Source of the DNA: Pseudomonadota bacterium
GTDB taxonomy: Bacteria; Pseudomonadota; Gammaproteobacteria; Burkholderiales; Burkholderiaceae_E
Assembly: GCA_023388075.1 (NCBI GenBank)
Contig: JAEWGX010000015.1
Coordinates: 1-33,618 of the forward strand
DNA: 33,618 nt
Direction of reading: 5' to 3'
The notes beneath the pieces were generated by a model. That model was not told the DNA's origin. It searched no databases and saw only the letters and a program-made list of their open reading frames with translations. Of the stretch, positions 15,451 through 23,198 are shown piece by piece; the stretch's first letter is position 1, and every line of letters begins with the position of its first letter. A program made the translations under genes and the position numbers.

Positions 15451-16272
15451 ATGCTGGTCGACACCCATTGCCACCTGGACGCCGGCGAGTTCGATGCCGA
15501 CCGGGAGGCGATGCTGTCGGCGTCGCGCCGGGCCGGAGTGCACGCCTTCGTCGTGCCGGCGATAGCGGCCGACCAGCTCGAGCCGGTGATCAGCCTCGCT
15601 GATCGTCACGACGACGTCTTCTTCGCGCTCGGCATTCATCCTCTGCTGGTGGATCGGGCGGCGGACGGGGACCTCGCACGAGTACGCGAGGCGGTGGATT
15701 CGGCGCGCGCGCATCCCCGCTTCGTCGGCCTGGGGGAGATCGGGCTCGACTACTTCGTCCCCGGCCTCGATCGTGAGCGGCAGGGTCGATTCTTCGTCGA
15801 GCAGCTTCGTATCGCGCGCGACTTCGAGCTGCCGGTGATCATGCACGTGCGACGCTCGGTCGATGCGGTGGCGAAGGAGCTGCGCCGCTTCCGGCCGGTG
15901 AGCGGGATCGCGCATGCCTTCAACGGCAGCGACCAGCAGGCGCGCCAGCTCGTCGATCTCGGCATGGCGCTCGGCTTCGGCGGCGCGATGACGTTCACCC
16001 GCGCGCGCAACATCCGGCGCCTTGCCCAGGCGCTTCCGCTGGAAGGCATGGTGCTGGAGACCGACTCGCCCGATATCGCACCGGCCTGGCTGCATCCCGG
16101 CCGCAATACCCCGGCGGAGCTGCCGCGGATCGCCCAGGTGCTGGCCGAGCTGCGCGGGATCGGGTATGACGCGGTGGTCCAGGCCACCGCGGCCACCGCC
16201 CGCCGGGTGCTGCCCGCGCTCGGCTCGTTCGGACCCCGACCGGAGATTCCATGCAAGAGCTCTGCCGCCTGA
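15451..16272 (+). CDS. tatD: TatD-family metal-dependent hydrolase/DNase
   Basis: Cytoplasmic TIM-barrel metallohydrolase; members have 3'-5' exonuclease activity, although some paralogues (YcfH, YjjV) are less defined. Metal-ligand motifs are all visible: DTHCHLD (His6, His8), GEIGLDY (Glu96), IMHVRR (His132), HAFNGS (His155) and ETDSPD (Asp205). The length of 273 is slightly more than the usual 255-265 because the tail (FGPRPEIPCKSSAA) runs into the start of the amidase gene, overlapping it by 22 bases. No clear Shine-Dalgarno precedes ATG 15451, but MLVDTHCHLD is the normal N-terminus. The symbol is used for the family and not for a proven orthologue. Confidence 0.92.
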   Translation: MLVDTHCHLDAGEFDADREAMLSASRRAGVHAFVVPAIAADQLEPVISLADRHDDVFFALGIHPLLVDRAADGDLARVREAVDSARAHPRFVGLGEIGLDYFVPGLDRERQGRFFVEQLRIARDFELPVIMHVRRSVDAVAKELRRFRPVSGIAHAFNGSDQQARQLVDLGMALGFGGAMTFTRARNIRRLAQALPLEGMVLETDSPDIAPAWLHPGRNTPAELPRIAQVLAELRGIGYDAVVQATAATARRVLPALGSFGPRPEIPCKSSAA

Positions 16273-17690
16273 CGGCCACCGAAGCCGTCTCCCTCCTCAG
16301 GAAGCGCGAGGTGTCGCCGCTCGAGCTGGTGGATGCGGCCGCGGCCCGCATCGCGGAGACCGAACCCGCGCTGAACGCGCTGCCGATCCTGTGCCTCGAC
16401 CGGGCGCGCGAGCACGCGCGCCGGCTGATGGCCGAGCCGCCGCGCGATACGCCCGCCCACTTCCTGCACGGGCTTCCGATCGCCGTGAAGGACAACGTGG
16501 AAGTCGCGGGCGTGCGCTGCACCTTCGGCTCGCCGATCTTCGCCGAGCACGTGTCCGCGACATCGGACCCCGTGGTGGAGAAGCTGGAGGCGTCCGGTGC
16601 GATCGTCATCGGCAAGAGCAACATCCCGGAGTTCGCCGCCGGCAACAGCACCTTCAACGACGTCTTCGGCGCCACGCGCAACCCGTGGAACACCGCCTGC
16701 ACGCCCGGCGGCTCTTCGGGCGGTTCCGCCGCGGCCCTGGCGGCCGGGCAGGTCTGGCTCGCCACCGGCAACGACTTCGGCGGCAGCATCCGCACGCCGG
16801 CGAGCTTCTGCTCGCTGGTCGGGTTGCGGCCGACGGCCGGCGTCGTGCCGCGCATCCAGAAGCAGCCGTACTCGCCGCTCAACGTGGAAGGGCCGCTCGC
16901 CCGCACCGTCGCGGACTGCGCGCTGATGCTGGAGTGCGAGGCCGGGCACCATCCGCTGGATCCGCTGTCCGTGCCGCGCGTGCCCGGCGAGTTCCTGCGG
17001 GCGGCGGCCAACCCGAAACGGCCATGCCGGGTGGCGCTGAGCCTGGATCTCGGGGTTGCGCCGGCGGTCGACGCAGAAGTGGCCGAACTGGTGACGGGCC
17101 TGGGCCGTACCCTGGAAGGCGCCGGCTGCGTGGTCGAGCCGGCGTGTCCCAACCTGAGCGACGCCGAAGCGATCTTCCGGACCCTGCGCGGGGTTGCCTA
17201 CATCGGCAACATGCGCTCGCTCCTGCAGACGGCGCGCGATCGATTGAAGCCCGAGGTGATCGAGAATGCCGAGTTCGGCGCGCGGCTCGGCATCGACGAC
17301 ATCGTCGCCGCGGAGATCGCGCATGGCGAGCTCGTCCGGCGCGTCGCCCGGTTCTTCCAGCAGTACGACGTCCTGGTCTGTCCGGCGATCCTGTGCCCGC
17401 CGATTCCCGTGCAGGAGCGCTACCTGCGCGAGATCGACGGCGTGCCGCTCGGCGACTACCTCGGATGGCTCGTCATGACCACGGTCATCTCCGCCACCGG
17501 CTGCCCGGTGCTCGCCCTGCCGTGCGGCTTCACCCGCGGCGGCCTCCCCGTGGGGGTCCAGGTGGTGGGTCCGGCGCGCAGCGAAACCGAGCTGCTCGCC
17601 ATCGGCGCGTTCATGGAGGAGCGCCTGGCGATCGCGCCGAAGACGCCGGTGGAGCCCCGGGTGACCCAGGCGAGCGGTCCAGCGTCCTAG
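16251..17690 (+). CDS. Amidase-signature family hydrolase
   Basis: 479-residue enzyme of the amidase-signature family, which hydrolyses amide bonds with a Ser-cisSer-Lys triad. Lys80 (PIAVKDN), cis-Ser155 (TPGGSSGGSAA) and nucleophile Ser179 (GNDFGGSIRTPA) are all present with family spacing. The usual GSDxGGS reads GNDFGGS, a modest variation. No signal peptide is seen, so it should act in the cytoplasm. It is too divergent, and has no gatB or gatC beside it, to be GatA of the tRNA amidotransferase; it is more likely a general amidase. GGAG five bases before ATG 16251 supports the start, which lies inside the 3' end of tatD. The substrate is unknown. Confidence 0.92.
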   Translation: MQELCRLTATEAVSLLRKREVSPLELVDAAAARIAETEPALNALPILCLDRAREHARRLMAEPPRDTPAHFLHGLPIAVKDNVEVAGVRCTFGSPIFAEHVSATSDPVVEKLEASGAIVIGKSNIPEFAAGNSTFNDVFGATRNPWNTACTPGGSSGGSAAALAAGQVWLATGNDFGGSIRTPASFCSLVGLRPTAGVVPRIQKQPYSPLNVEGPLARTVADCALMLECEAGHHPLDPLSVPRVPGEFLRAAANPKRPCRVALSLDLGVAPAVDAEVAELVTGLGRTLEGAGCVVEPACPNLSDAEAIFRTLRGVAYIGNMRSLLQTARDRLKPEVIENAEFGARLGIDDIVAAEIAHGELVRRVARFFQQYDVLVCPAILCPPIPVQERYLREIDGVPLGDYLGWLVMTTVISATGCPVLALPCGFTRGGLPVGVQVVGPARSETELLAIGAFMEERLAIAPKTPVEPRVTQASGPAS

Positions 17691-17700
17691 GACGCCTGGC

Positions 17701-17722
17701 CGATCGCGGCTCGCCGCGATCG
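17701..17722. terminator. Perfect hairpin between amidase and comEC genes
   Basis: A ten-base perfect inverted repeat, CGATCGCGGC / GCCGCGATCG with only TC between, starts ten bases after the amidase stop and ends 16 bases before comEC. It could form a strong stem (a few central pairs opening as the loop). It lacks a T-tract, so it could be a factor-assisted terminator, a processing site or a protein-binding palindrome. Confidence 0.45.
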
Positions 17723-17738
17723 CACCTATGCTGGGCCG

Positions 17739-20468
17739 ATGCTCGTCGACCCGCTACGTTGCATCCCGTCCGCGCGCGGCTTCTGCCTCGCGCTGTTCGC
17801 GGTCGCATGCACCTTTCAGGCCGGCGGCTGGCTGCCGGATCGATCGTGGCAGCCGGTCCTGGGCTGGGCCCTCGTGCTGACGCTCGGCGTGGCAACGTTG
17901 CTCCCGTGGTGCGCGCGGTCCTCGCGCACGCGCTGGATCGCGCGCACCGTCGCAGCCGCCCCGGTCCTCTTGCGCTCCTTCGCGGCGGTGCTGGCCGCCG
18001 CGCTGCTGGTGCTCGGCCAGGTGCATGGCGCGCTGGACGCACGCCTGCCGTCGGCGCTCGAAGGCGTGGAGCTGGAGATCCAGGGCAGGGTGGAGGGAAT
18101 GCCAAGCCGGTTCGTGTTCGGCGACCGCGTGCGCTTCGCCGTGGTGAGCTGTCGCCCGTTGGCGCCCACGGCCGGGCCGGATTGCGGCGGGCTCGAGCGG
18201 GTGCAGCTGGACTGGGGGGCGGCGCGGGAGCGCGACCGCGCCGGAGAAGCCGGCGGCGGGGGCGACGATGTCTGGGCACATCCGGGTACCTGGTGGCGGC
18301 TCGGTGTCCGCCTGAAGCGGCCCGTCGCGCCGGTGAATCCAGGCACGTTCGACCTGGAGTTGCGCCTGCTGCAGCAAGGGATCGGGGCCGTCGGCCGGGT
18401 GCAGGGCCGCGAGCGGCTGGCCGCTCCACCGGCCGAAGCGCGCGGATGGCACGGCCTCGCTTCCATCCTGGCCTGGCCCGGTTCAGCCCTGCTCGTCGCC
18501 TTCGAGGATCGGCGCACGCGCCTGCGCGACCATCTGGAGACAGCCAAGGCGCTGCACGTGGACACGCCTGGCGCTTCCGACATGCGCTGGTCGCTGATGG
18601 GCATCGTGACCGGACTCTCGCTGGGGGACCAGGGAGCGATCAGCGCCTCGCTGTGGGCGCTCTTCTCGCGTACGGGGGTCAGCCACCTCATGGCGATCTC
18701 CGGAATGCACGTCACCATGCTGGCGCTCCTTGCGGGCTGGGCAACGGGAATCGGCCTGCGCTGGCTGGCCCGGCACTCGCGAAGATTCCGGCTGCCCGCG
18801 AGCCTGCCGCGCCAGGCGGTGGTGCTCGCGGTGGCCGTGGCGGTGGCGTTCGGCTACGCCATGCTGTCGGGGTGGGGAATCCCGGCGCAGCGTACCTGCT
18901 GGATGCTGCTTTCCGCCGCGCTGCTCAATGCGGCGGGGCGTGGGGCCGGGCCATTCGACGCGGTCCTGATTGCCGCGGGCATCGTCGTGGCGATCGATCC
19001 ATGGGCCGTCGGAACCGCCGGCTTCTGGTTGTCGTACGGCGCGGTGACCGCGATCATGTTGTGCGCGCAGGGCCGGGAGGGGCCCGGCCCGCCTGGCGGG
19101 CCGGCCGCGCTGCCGGAGCCGTCGCCGGCGTCGCCTGCGGGCGCCGTCGCGGTCCTCCTGCGACCGGCGGCCCTGTCGCTCTCGAGCGGCATGCGCGCCG
19201 CGGCGATGAGCCAATGGGCAGCGACGATCGGGCTTGCGCCGATGGTGGTCGCGTTTTTCTCCACGTTGTCGCTGATCGGGCCGGCGGCCAATGCCCTCGC
19301 GATTCCGTGGGTGAGCTTCCTGGTGACGCCGATCGCTGTGGCGGCGGCGCTGGCCGGTCCGCTTTCATCGTCGCTCTGCTCGCTGCTCCTCACCCTGGAT
19401 CTCTGGCTGATCGAGCTGATGATCGCGGTGCTCCAGGGGCTCGACAGCCTGCCGGCGGCAAGCGCCGCCATCGCGCGCCCGGATCCGTGGACGCTCGCCG
19501 CCGCGTCGATCGGTGCCGCCGTCCTGGTCGCGCCACCGGGCATGCCGCTTCGCGCGGCAGGCGTCCCGTGCCTGCTGCCGCTCCTCTTCGCGCCCCAGCG
19601 CCTGCCGGCGCCCGATGCGCTCTGGATCACGGCGCTCGACATCGGCCAAGGCAGCAGCATCCTCGTGGAAACACGCGAGGCGCGGTTGCTCTACGATGCC
19701 GGTCCGGGGCAGGGCGGCGATCGCAGCGCCGCGGCGCGCTTCCTCGTGCCATACCTGCGCTCGCGCGGGATAGAACGGATCGACGCACTGGTCGTCTCCC
19801 ACCTCGATACCGGCCATGCAGGCGGCACCGCGGCCGTAGTGGAGCAGCTGAAGCCGAGGTTGCTCCTGACCAGCTTCGATGCGCGCCTCCTTGCGCTCCC
19901 TGAGGGGGCACGGCGCATGCTTGCGCTCGAGCGCTGTGAGAGCGGCCGACGGCTGGCCCTGGGTCGCATGCAGGTGGAGATGCTCCATCCGTCGGCGAGC
20001 GCGCAGCTGCGCCGGGACGCGCGCCACGATGCCGCGAGTTGCGTGATCCGGATCGGCACGCTGGCAGGGTCGGTGCTGCTTGCCGGCGATCTGCCGGCGT
20101 CGGCGGATGCGGCCCTCGTCGCCGCGGCAGGCAAGCGCCTGCGGGCGACCGTGCTTGTCGTGCCGCAGCAGGGCGGGCGCCGGGCAGCCAGCAGCGGCCT
20201 GCTGGAGGCAGTCAGGCCCTCGCATGCGCTGCTGCAGGTGGGATACCGCAACCGCCATCGACATCCGCATCCCGACGTACTCGGGCGGCTGGCACGGCAC
20301 GGCGTGCAGGTGCTGCGCACCGACCGCGATGGGGCGGTGCAGGTCAGGTTGCGACCGGACAGGGCGCCGACCATCCTGCGCCAGCGCCAGGATTCTCCGC
20401 CGTACTGGCGTGTGCCCGTACCCGCGGATGGCGAGCGGATGGCAACTGGATGGCTATCGGATGGTTAA
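17739..20468 (+). CDS. comEC: ComEC/Rec2 DNA-uptake channel with degenerate metallo-beta-lactamase domain
   Basis: Inner-membrane channel for single-stranded DNA in natural transformation. The 909-residue protein has N-terminal membrane segments and an OB-like domain (DUF4131, about 30-230), the multi-helix Competence domain (about 280-610; GVSHLMAISGMHVTMLA and LSGWGIPAQRTCWML are hallmarks), and a C-terminal metallo-beta-lactamase-like domain (about 625-870) thought to degrade the non-transforming strand. In that domain the metal motifs are altered. The usual SHxDxDH reads SHLDTGH (Asp to Gly at 692). The usual VPHHGS reads VPQQGG (both His to Gln, 810-811). NDxSCV reads DAASCV. Asp784 in LLAGD and GYRNR..HPHP remain. 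The nuclease is probably inactive; the channel looks intact. The 3' end carries 11-bp tandem repeats. Confidence 0.93.
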   Translation: MLVDPLRCIPSARGFCLALFAVACTFQAGGWLPDRSWQPVLGWALVLTLGVATLLPWCARSSRTRWIARTVAAAPVLLRSFAAVLAAALLVLGQVHGALDARLPSALEGVELEIQGRVEGMPSRFVFGDRVRFAVVSCRPLAPTAGPDCGGLERVQLDWGAARERDRAGEAGGGGDDVWAHPGTWWRLGVRLKRPVAPVNPGTFDLELRLLQQGIGAVGRVQGRERLAAPPAEARGWHGLASILAWPGSALLVAFEDRRTRLRDHLETAKALHVDTPGASDMRWSLMGIVTGLSLGDQGAISASLWALFSRTGVSHLMAISGMHVTMLALLAGWATGIGLRWLARHSRRFRLPASLPRQAVVLAVAVAVAFGYAMLSGWGIPAQRTCWMLLSAALLNAAGRGAGPFDAVLIAAGIVVAIDPWAVGTAGFWLSYGAVTAIMLCAQGREGPGPPGGPAALPEPSPASPAGAVAVLLRPAALSLSSGMRAAAMSQWAATIGLAPMVVAFFSTLSLIGPAANALAIPWVSFLVTPIAVAAALAGPLSSSLCSLLLTLDLWLIELMIAVLQGLDSLPAASAAIARPDPWTLAAASIGAAVLVAPPGMPLRAAGVPCLLPLLFAPQRLPAPDALWITALDIGQGSSILVETREARLLYDAGPGQGGDRSAAARFLVPYLRSRGIERIDALVVSHLDTGHAGGTAAVVEQLKPRLLLTSFDARLLALPEGARRMLALERCESGRRLALGRMQVEMLHPSASAQLRRDARHDAASCVIRIGTLAGSVLLAGDLPASADAALVAAAGKRLRATVLVVPQQGGRRAASSGLLEAVRPSHALLQVGYRNRHRHPHPDVLGRLARHGVQVLRTDRDGAVQVRLRPDRAPTILRQRQDSPPYWRVPVPADGERMATGWLSDG

Positions 20469-20491
20469 TGGATGGTGTCTGGCTGGTCTCG
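20426..20491 (+). repeat. Six 11-bp tandem repeats (GGATGG-N5) at the comEC end, before the RHH gene
   Basis: GGATGG begins at 20426, 20437, 20448, 20459 and 20470, exactly 11 bases apart, with a sixth one-mismatch copy GGCTGG at 20481. The five following bases vary (CGAGC, CAACT, CTATC, TTAAT, TGTCT, TCTCG). Because 11 is not a multiple of three, the repeat is not a protein repeat; the comEC stop lies in the fourth unit. The array ends 15 bases before the RHH start codon and puts each GGATGG on nearly the same face of the helix, as expected of an operator for a cooperative RHH regulator. The function is inferred. Confidence 0.85.
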
Positions 20492-20505
20492 TAGTAACAT
20501 GGGGC

Positions 20506-21099
20506 ATGTCAAACAAGCAACCCAGCCTCGCCACGGGGAAGCGCAGAGCGCCGCTCGGGTCGGTCCGTTCGCCCAAGAGCGGCGTATCGGCGGTCGGTAG
20601 CCCCGCCAGGCAACGTCACGCAGATTCCCCGGCCGCTGGGGCCCTGGTGCCGACCGCGTCGGCTGTCGCGGTGCCGGCGGAGCTTCCGGAGGACGCCGGC
20701 CCGCGCGGCCGCGCGCCGGACACCGAGAAGATCACCATCAACCTCGGCTCGGTCGATCTCGGCAGCATCGACCTCCTCGTGACCGAAGGCTTCTTCTCCA
20801 ACCGGTCCGACCTCATCAGGACGGCAGTCCGCAATCTGCTGGCCGCGCATCGCGAGATCATCAACGGTGCGGTAGCCCGCCAGGACCGGACCCTGGGACT
20901 GCGGCGGATCACCCGGGCCGAGCTGGAGGACCTGCAGGCGGCGGGCGAGCGGATCCGCGTCGGTGTCGTGGGACTGCTGGTGATCGACAGCGACGTGCCG
21001 GCGGAGCTGGCGCAGCGGACCATCGCCGCGCTGTCGGTCCTCGGTACGCTGCAGGCGAGCCCTGCCGTGCGCCGCGCGCTTGCGGGACGCATCGCCTGA
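20506..21099 (+). CDS. Ribbon-helix-helix (CopG-type) transcriptional regulator
   Basis: 197-residue protein with a low-complexity, Arg/Ala/Pro-rich N-terminus (1-70) and a clear RHH fold at about 73-116: the strand EKITINLGSVDLGSIDLLV, then helices around FFSNRSDLIRTAVRNLLAAH. RHH proteins bind DNA as dimers through the strand, often cooperatively on tandem repeats. The C-terminal half (about 125-197, with GVVGLLVIDSDVPAELA) resembles the regulatory region of RHH proteins encoded beside PHB-depolymerase-like genes in Burkholderiales. The ribosome site before ATG 20506 is poor and the conserved part begins near residue 72, so a later start is possible. The 11-bp repeats directly upstream are a candidate autoregulatory operator; the esterase gene follows 26 bases downstream. 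Confidence 0.85.
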   Translation: MSNKQPSLATGKRRAPLGSVRSPKSGVSAVGSPARQRHADSPAAGALVPTASAVAVPAELPEDAGPRGRAPDTEKITINLGSVDLGSIDLLVTEGFFSNRSDLIRTAVRNLLAAHREIINGAVARQDRTLGLRRITRAELEDLQAAGERIRVGVVGLLVIDSDVPAELAQRTIAALSVLGTLQASPAVRRALAGRIA

Positions 21100-21125
21100 G
21101 CGCTGCCCCATACAACGGAAATCGA

Positions 21126-22274
21126 ATGAAACCCCATCTCAAGAGCGCGATGCTCGCCGCGGCCCAACTGACCGCGGCCGGCGACCTGCAAGCGGCCACC
21201 GCGGCGATCCGGCAGGCGCTTGCCGGCGACCGGGTCGCGGCCCCCACCGCCGCCAGCAAGGCCGACTCGTTCGCGAGCGCCACGCCGGAGGTGCTGCGTG
21301 CGCGCATGTCGCGCGCGGCCGAGGCGGTCCAGGCGGCGCTGGCGGAGGGCCTGCCGTCGGCTTCGCTCGACACCGTCATGGCGCGAGCGTCCACGCCGCT
21401 CGACGACCGCATGGTCGCCGGCAGCTTCACCGCGTCGGCGGGAAGCCGCGACTACCTGTTGTACCTTCCCGGCAAGGCGCGCCCGTCGGCGCTCGTCGTG
21501 ATGCTGCATGGCTGCACCCAGACGGCCGCCGATTTCGCGGCCGGCACGGCGATGAACGAGCAGGCCGACCGGCACGGCTTCGCCGTGTTGTACCCGGCGC
21601 AGAGCAAGGTGGCGAATCGCTCGGCCTGCTGGAACTGGTTCCTGCCGAGGGACCAGCGCGCCGGCAGAGGAGAGCCGGCCATCATCGCCGCGATGGCGCG
21701 CGAAGTCGCCGAGCGCCATGAGATCGCTTCGGAGCGTCTTTTCGTCGCGGGGCTGTCCGCCGGCGGCGCGATGGCCGCCATTCTGGGGACGGCCTATCCC
21801 GACCTGTTCGCGGCGATCGGCGTGCACTCCGGCCTGCGTGCGGGTGCCGCGCACGACCTCGAGTCGGCGCTGGCGGCGATGAAGCGTGGCGCAGCGCCCG
21901 CGAATGGCTCCGTGGCCCGGTCAGCTTCCGGCGGGGCGCGCAAGCCATTGCGCACCATCGTGTTCCACGGTCGCCAGGACCGGACGGTTCATCCATCCAA
22001 CGCGCGCCAGGTGACGGAGGCCGCGCTGGCGGCCTTCCCCGACGACGCACTCGGCGTGCGGGAGGAATCCGGCCGCTCCGCGGGCGGCAGGTCGTTCATT
22101 CGCACGGTGCATGCGGATGAACGCGGGGTGCCGATGGTGGAGCTCTGGGAGGTGAAGGGAGCGGGCCACGCCTGGTCCGGCGGCACGCGCGCCGGCTCCC
22201 ACACCGATCCGCTCGGCCCCGACGCGTCCGAGGCGATGGCAGCGTTCTTCCTGGCCGACCCGCGTCGCAGGTAG
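21126..22274 (+). CDS. PHB-depolymerase-family esterase
   Basis: 382-residue alpha/beta-hydrolase of the PHB depolymerase/LpqC esterase family, which hydrolyses poly(3-hydroxybutyrate) or related esters. The oxyanion segment VVMLHGCTQTAADFA is followed by the lipase box GLSAGG (Ser211), the acid in FHGRQDRTV (Asp285) and the histidine in GAGHAWSGG (His348), a complete triad. The N-terminus (MKPHLKSAMLAAAQLTAAGDLQAATAAI) is not a secretion signal; it resembles the helical N-terminus of intracellular members found in Burkholderiales. It probably forms a unit with the RHH gene before it. The convergent neighbour is 3-hydroxybutyrate dehydrogenase, which would oxidise its product. Polymer versus small-ester substrate cannot be decided here. 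Confidence 0.9.
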   Translation: MKPHLKSAMLAAAQLTAAGDLQAATAAIRQALAGDRVAAPTAASKADSFASATPEVLRARMSRAAEAVQAALAEGLPSASLDTVMARASTPLDDRMVAGSFTASAGSRDYLLYLPGKARPSALVVMLHGCTQTAADFAAGTAMNEQADRHGFAVLYPAQSKVANRSACWNWFLPRDQRAGRGEPAIIAAMAREVAERHEIASERLFVAGLSAGGAMAAILGTAYPDLFAAIGVHSGLRAGAAHDLESALAAMKRGAAPANGSVARSASGGARKPLRTIVFHGRQDRTVHPSNARQVTEAALAAFPDDALGVREESGRSAGGRSFIRTVHADERGVPMVELWEVKGAGHAWSGGTRAGSHTDPLGPDASEAMAAFFLADPRRR

Positions 22275-22287
22275 CGGGGCGCCCCGC
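22274..22287. terminator. GC palindrome between convergent esterase and dehydrogenase genes
   Basis: GCGGGGCGCCCCGC, a perfect 14-base palindrome, begins at the last base of the esterase stop codon and ends one base before the dehydrogenase stop. Its position suggests a shared terminator or anti-readthrough structure; no T-tract is visible. Confidence 0.35.
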
Positions 22288-22288
22288 G

Positions 22289-23083
22289 CTATTGCGCCGT
22301 CCAGCCTCCGTCGATCGGCCAGGCGACGCCACGGATCTGGGCGGCTGCGGGCGAACACAGGAAGGCGGCCAGCTCCCCGATCTGTCCCGGCGTGACGAAC
22401 TCGCCCGAGGGCTGCTTCTCGCCCAGGAGCTGGGCCTTGGCGTCGGCCTCCGACAGGCCCTTCTCGTTCATTCGGGCATCGATCTGCTTCTGCACCAGCG
22501 GCGTCAGCGCCCAGCCCGGGCAGATGGCATTGCAGGTGATGCCGGTGGTTGCCGTCTCCAAGGCGGTTACCTTGGTGAGCCCAACCACGGCATGCTTGGC
22601 CGCGACATAGGCCGACTTCTCCGCCGACGCCACCAGGCCGTGGACCGAGGCGATGTTGACGATGCGCCCCCAGTTGCGCCGTTTCATGGTGGGAAGCGCG
22701 AGCCGGGTGGCATGGAAGACGGCGCTCAGGTTGAGCGCGATGATCGCGTCCCAGCGTTCGACCGGGAAGTCCTCGATCCGGGCCACATGCTGGATGCCGG
22801 CGTTGTTCACCAGGATGTCGACGCCGCCATGCTGCTCCGCGCAGCGCTGCATCAGCGTCTCGATGTCGGCCACCTTGCTTAGGTCGCCGCCTTCGAACAC
22901 GACCTTGACCCCGTTGTCCTTCGCGATGGTATCGACCAGCCGGCCGATCTCCGCCGCTTCGCCAAAACCGTTGATGACCAGGTTGGCGCCGCGGCGCGCG
23001 AGGGCCCGCGCCATGCCGAGGCCGATGCCGCTGGTGGAACCGGTCACGAGGGCGAGCTTGCCCTCGAGCGTCTTCTCGGTCAT
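22289..23083 (-). CDS. bdhA: D-3-hydroxybutyrate dehydrogenase (SDR family)
   Basis: Short-chain dehydrogenase that interconverts D-3-hydroxybutyrate and acetoacetate with NAD, linking PHB breakdown to acetoacetyl-CoA. The 264-residue protein has the nucleotide-binding TGSTSGIG (14-21), NNAG (93-96) and the catalytic set Asn118, Ser146 (NIASVHG), Tyr159 and Lys163 (YVAAK). The sequences NIASVHGLVASAEKSAYVAAK (split here at its motif) and CPGWALTPLV are typical of 3-hydroxybutyrate dehydrogenases. ATG 23083 is chosen because GGAGAG lies five bases upstream; ATG 23095 overlaps that site. It is convergent with the PHB-depolymerase-like gene and divergent from the alpha/beta hydrolase. A TACAAT -10-like box lies at 23141-23136 with no clear -35. 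Confidence 0.93.
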   Translation of the reverse strand: MTEKTLEGKLALVTGSTSGIGLGMARALARRGANLVINGFGEAAEIGRLVDTIAKDNGVKVVFEGGDLSKVADIETLMQRCAEQHGGVDILVNNAGIQHVARIEDFPVERWDAIIALNLSAVFHATRLALPTMKRRNWGRIVNIASVHGLVASAEKSAYVAAKHAVVGLTKVTALETATTGITCNAICPGWALTPLVQKQIDARMNEKGLSEADAKAQLLGEKQPSGEFVTPGQIGELAAFLCSPAAAQIRGVAWPIDGGWTAQ

Positions 23084-23198
23084 GAGGCTCTCCATCTTGC
23101 GTGCGCGAAAAGGCGCGCTGCTACCATTGCCCCGGATTGTAGTCTCCACCTCCGTAACGCCTGGGCCGTCGGCCCCCTCCTGGCCGCGATAGACAACG

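Noticed and set aside
16251..17690. Amidase considered as GatA of the Glu-tRNA amidotransferase
   Set aside because: No gatB or gatC adjacent and the active-site segment GNDFGGS differs from GatA; a general amidase is safer.
16022..19903. Very long (1293-codon) plus-strand open frame through the amidase and comEC genes
   Set aside because: Shadow frame: Arg/Ala/Gly-rich low complexity crossing two clear genes and their intergenic hairpin.
20426..20491. 11-bp repeats considered as a CRISPR array or a plasmid-type origin
   Set aside because: Units are too short and contiguous for CRISPR, and there is no rep gene, AT-rich region or DnaA box nearby.
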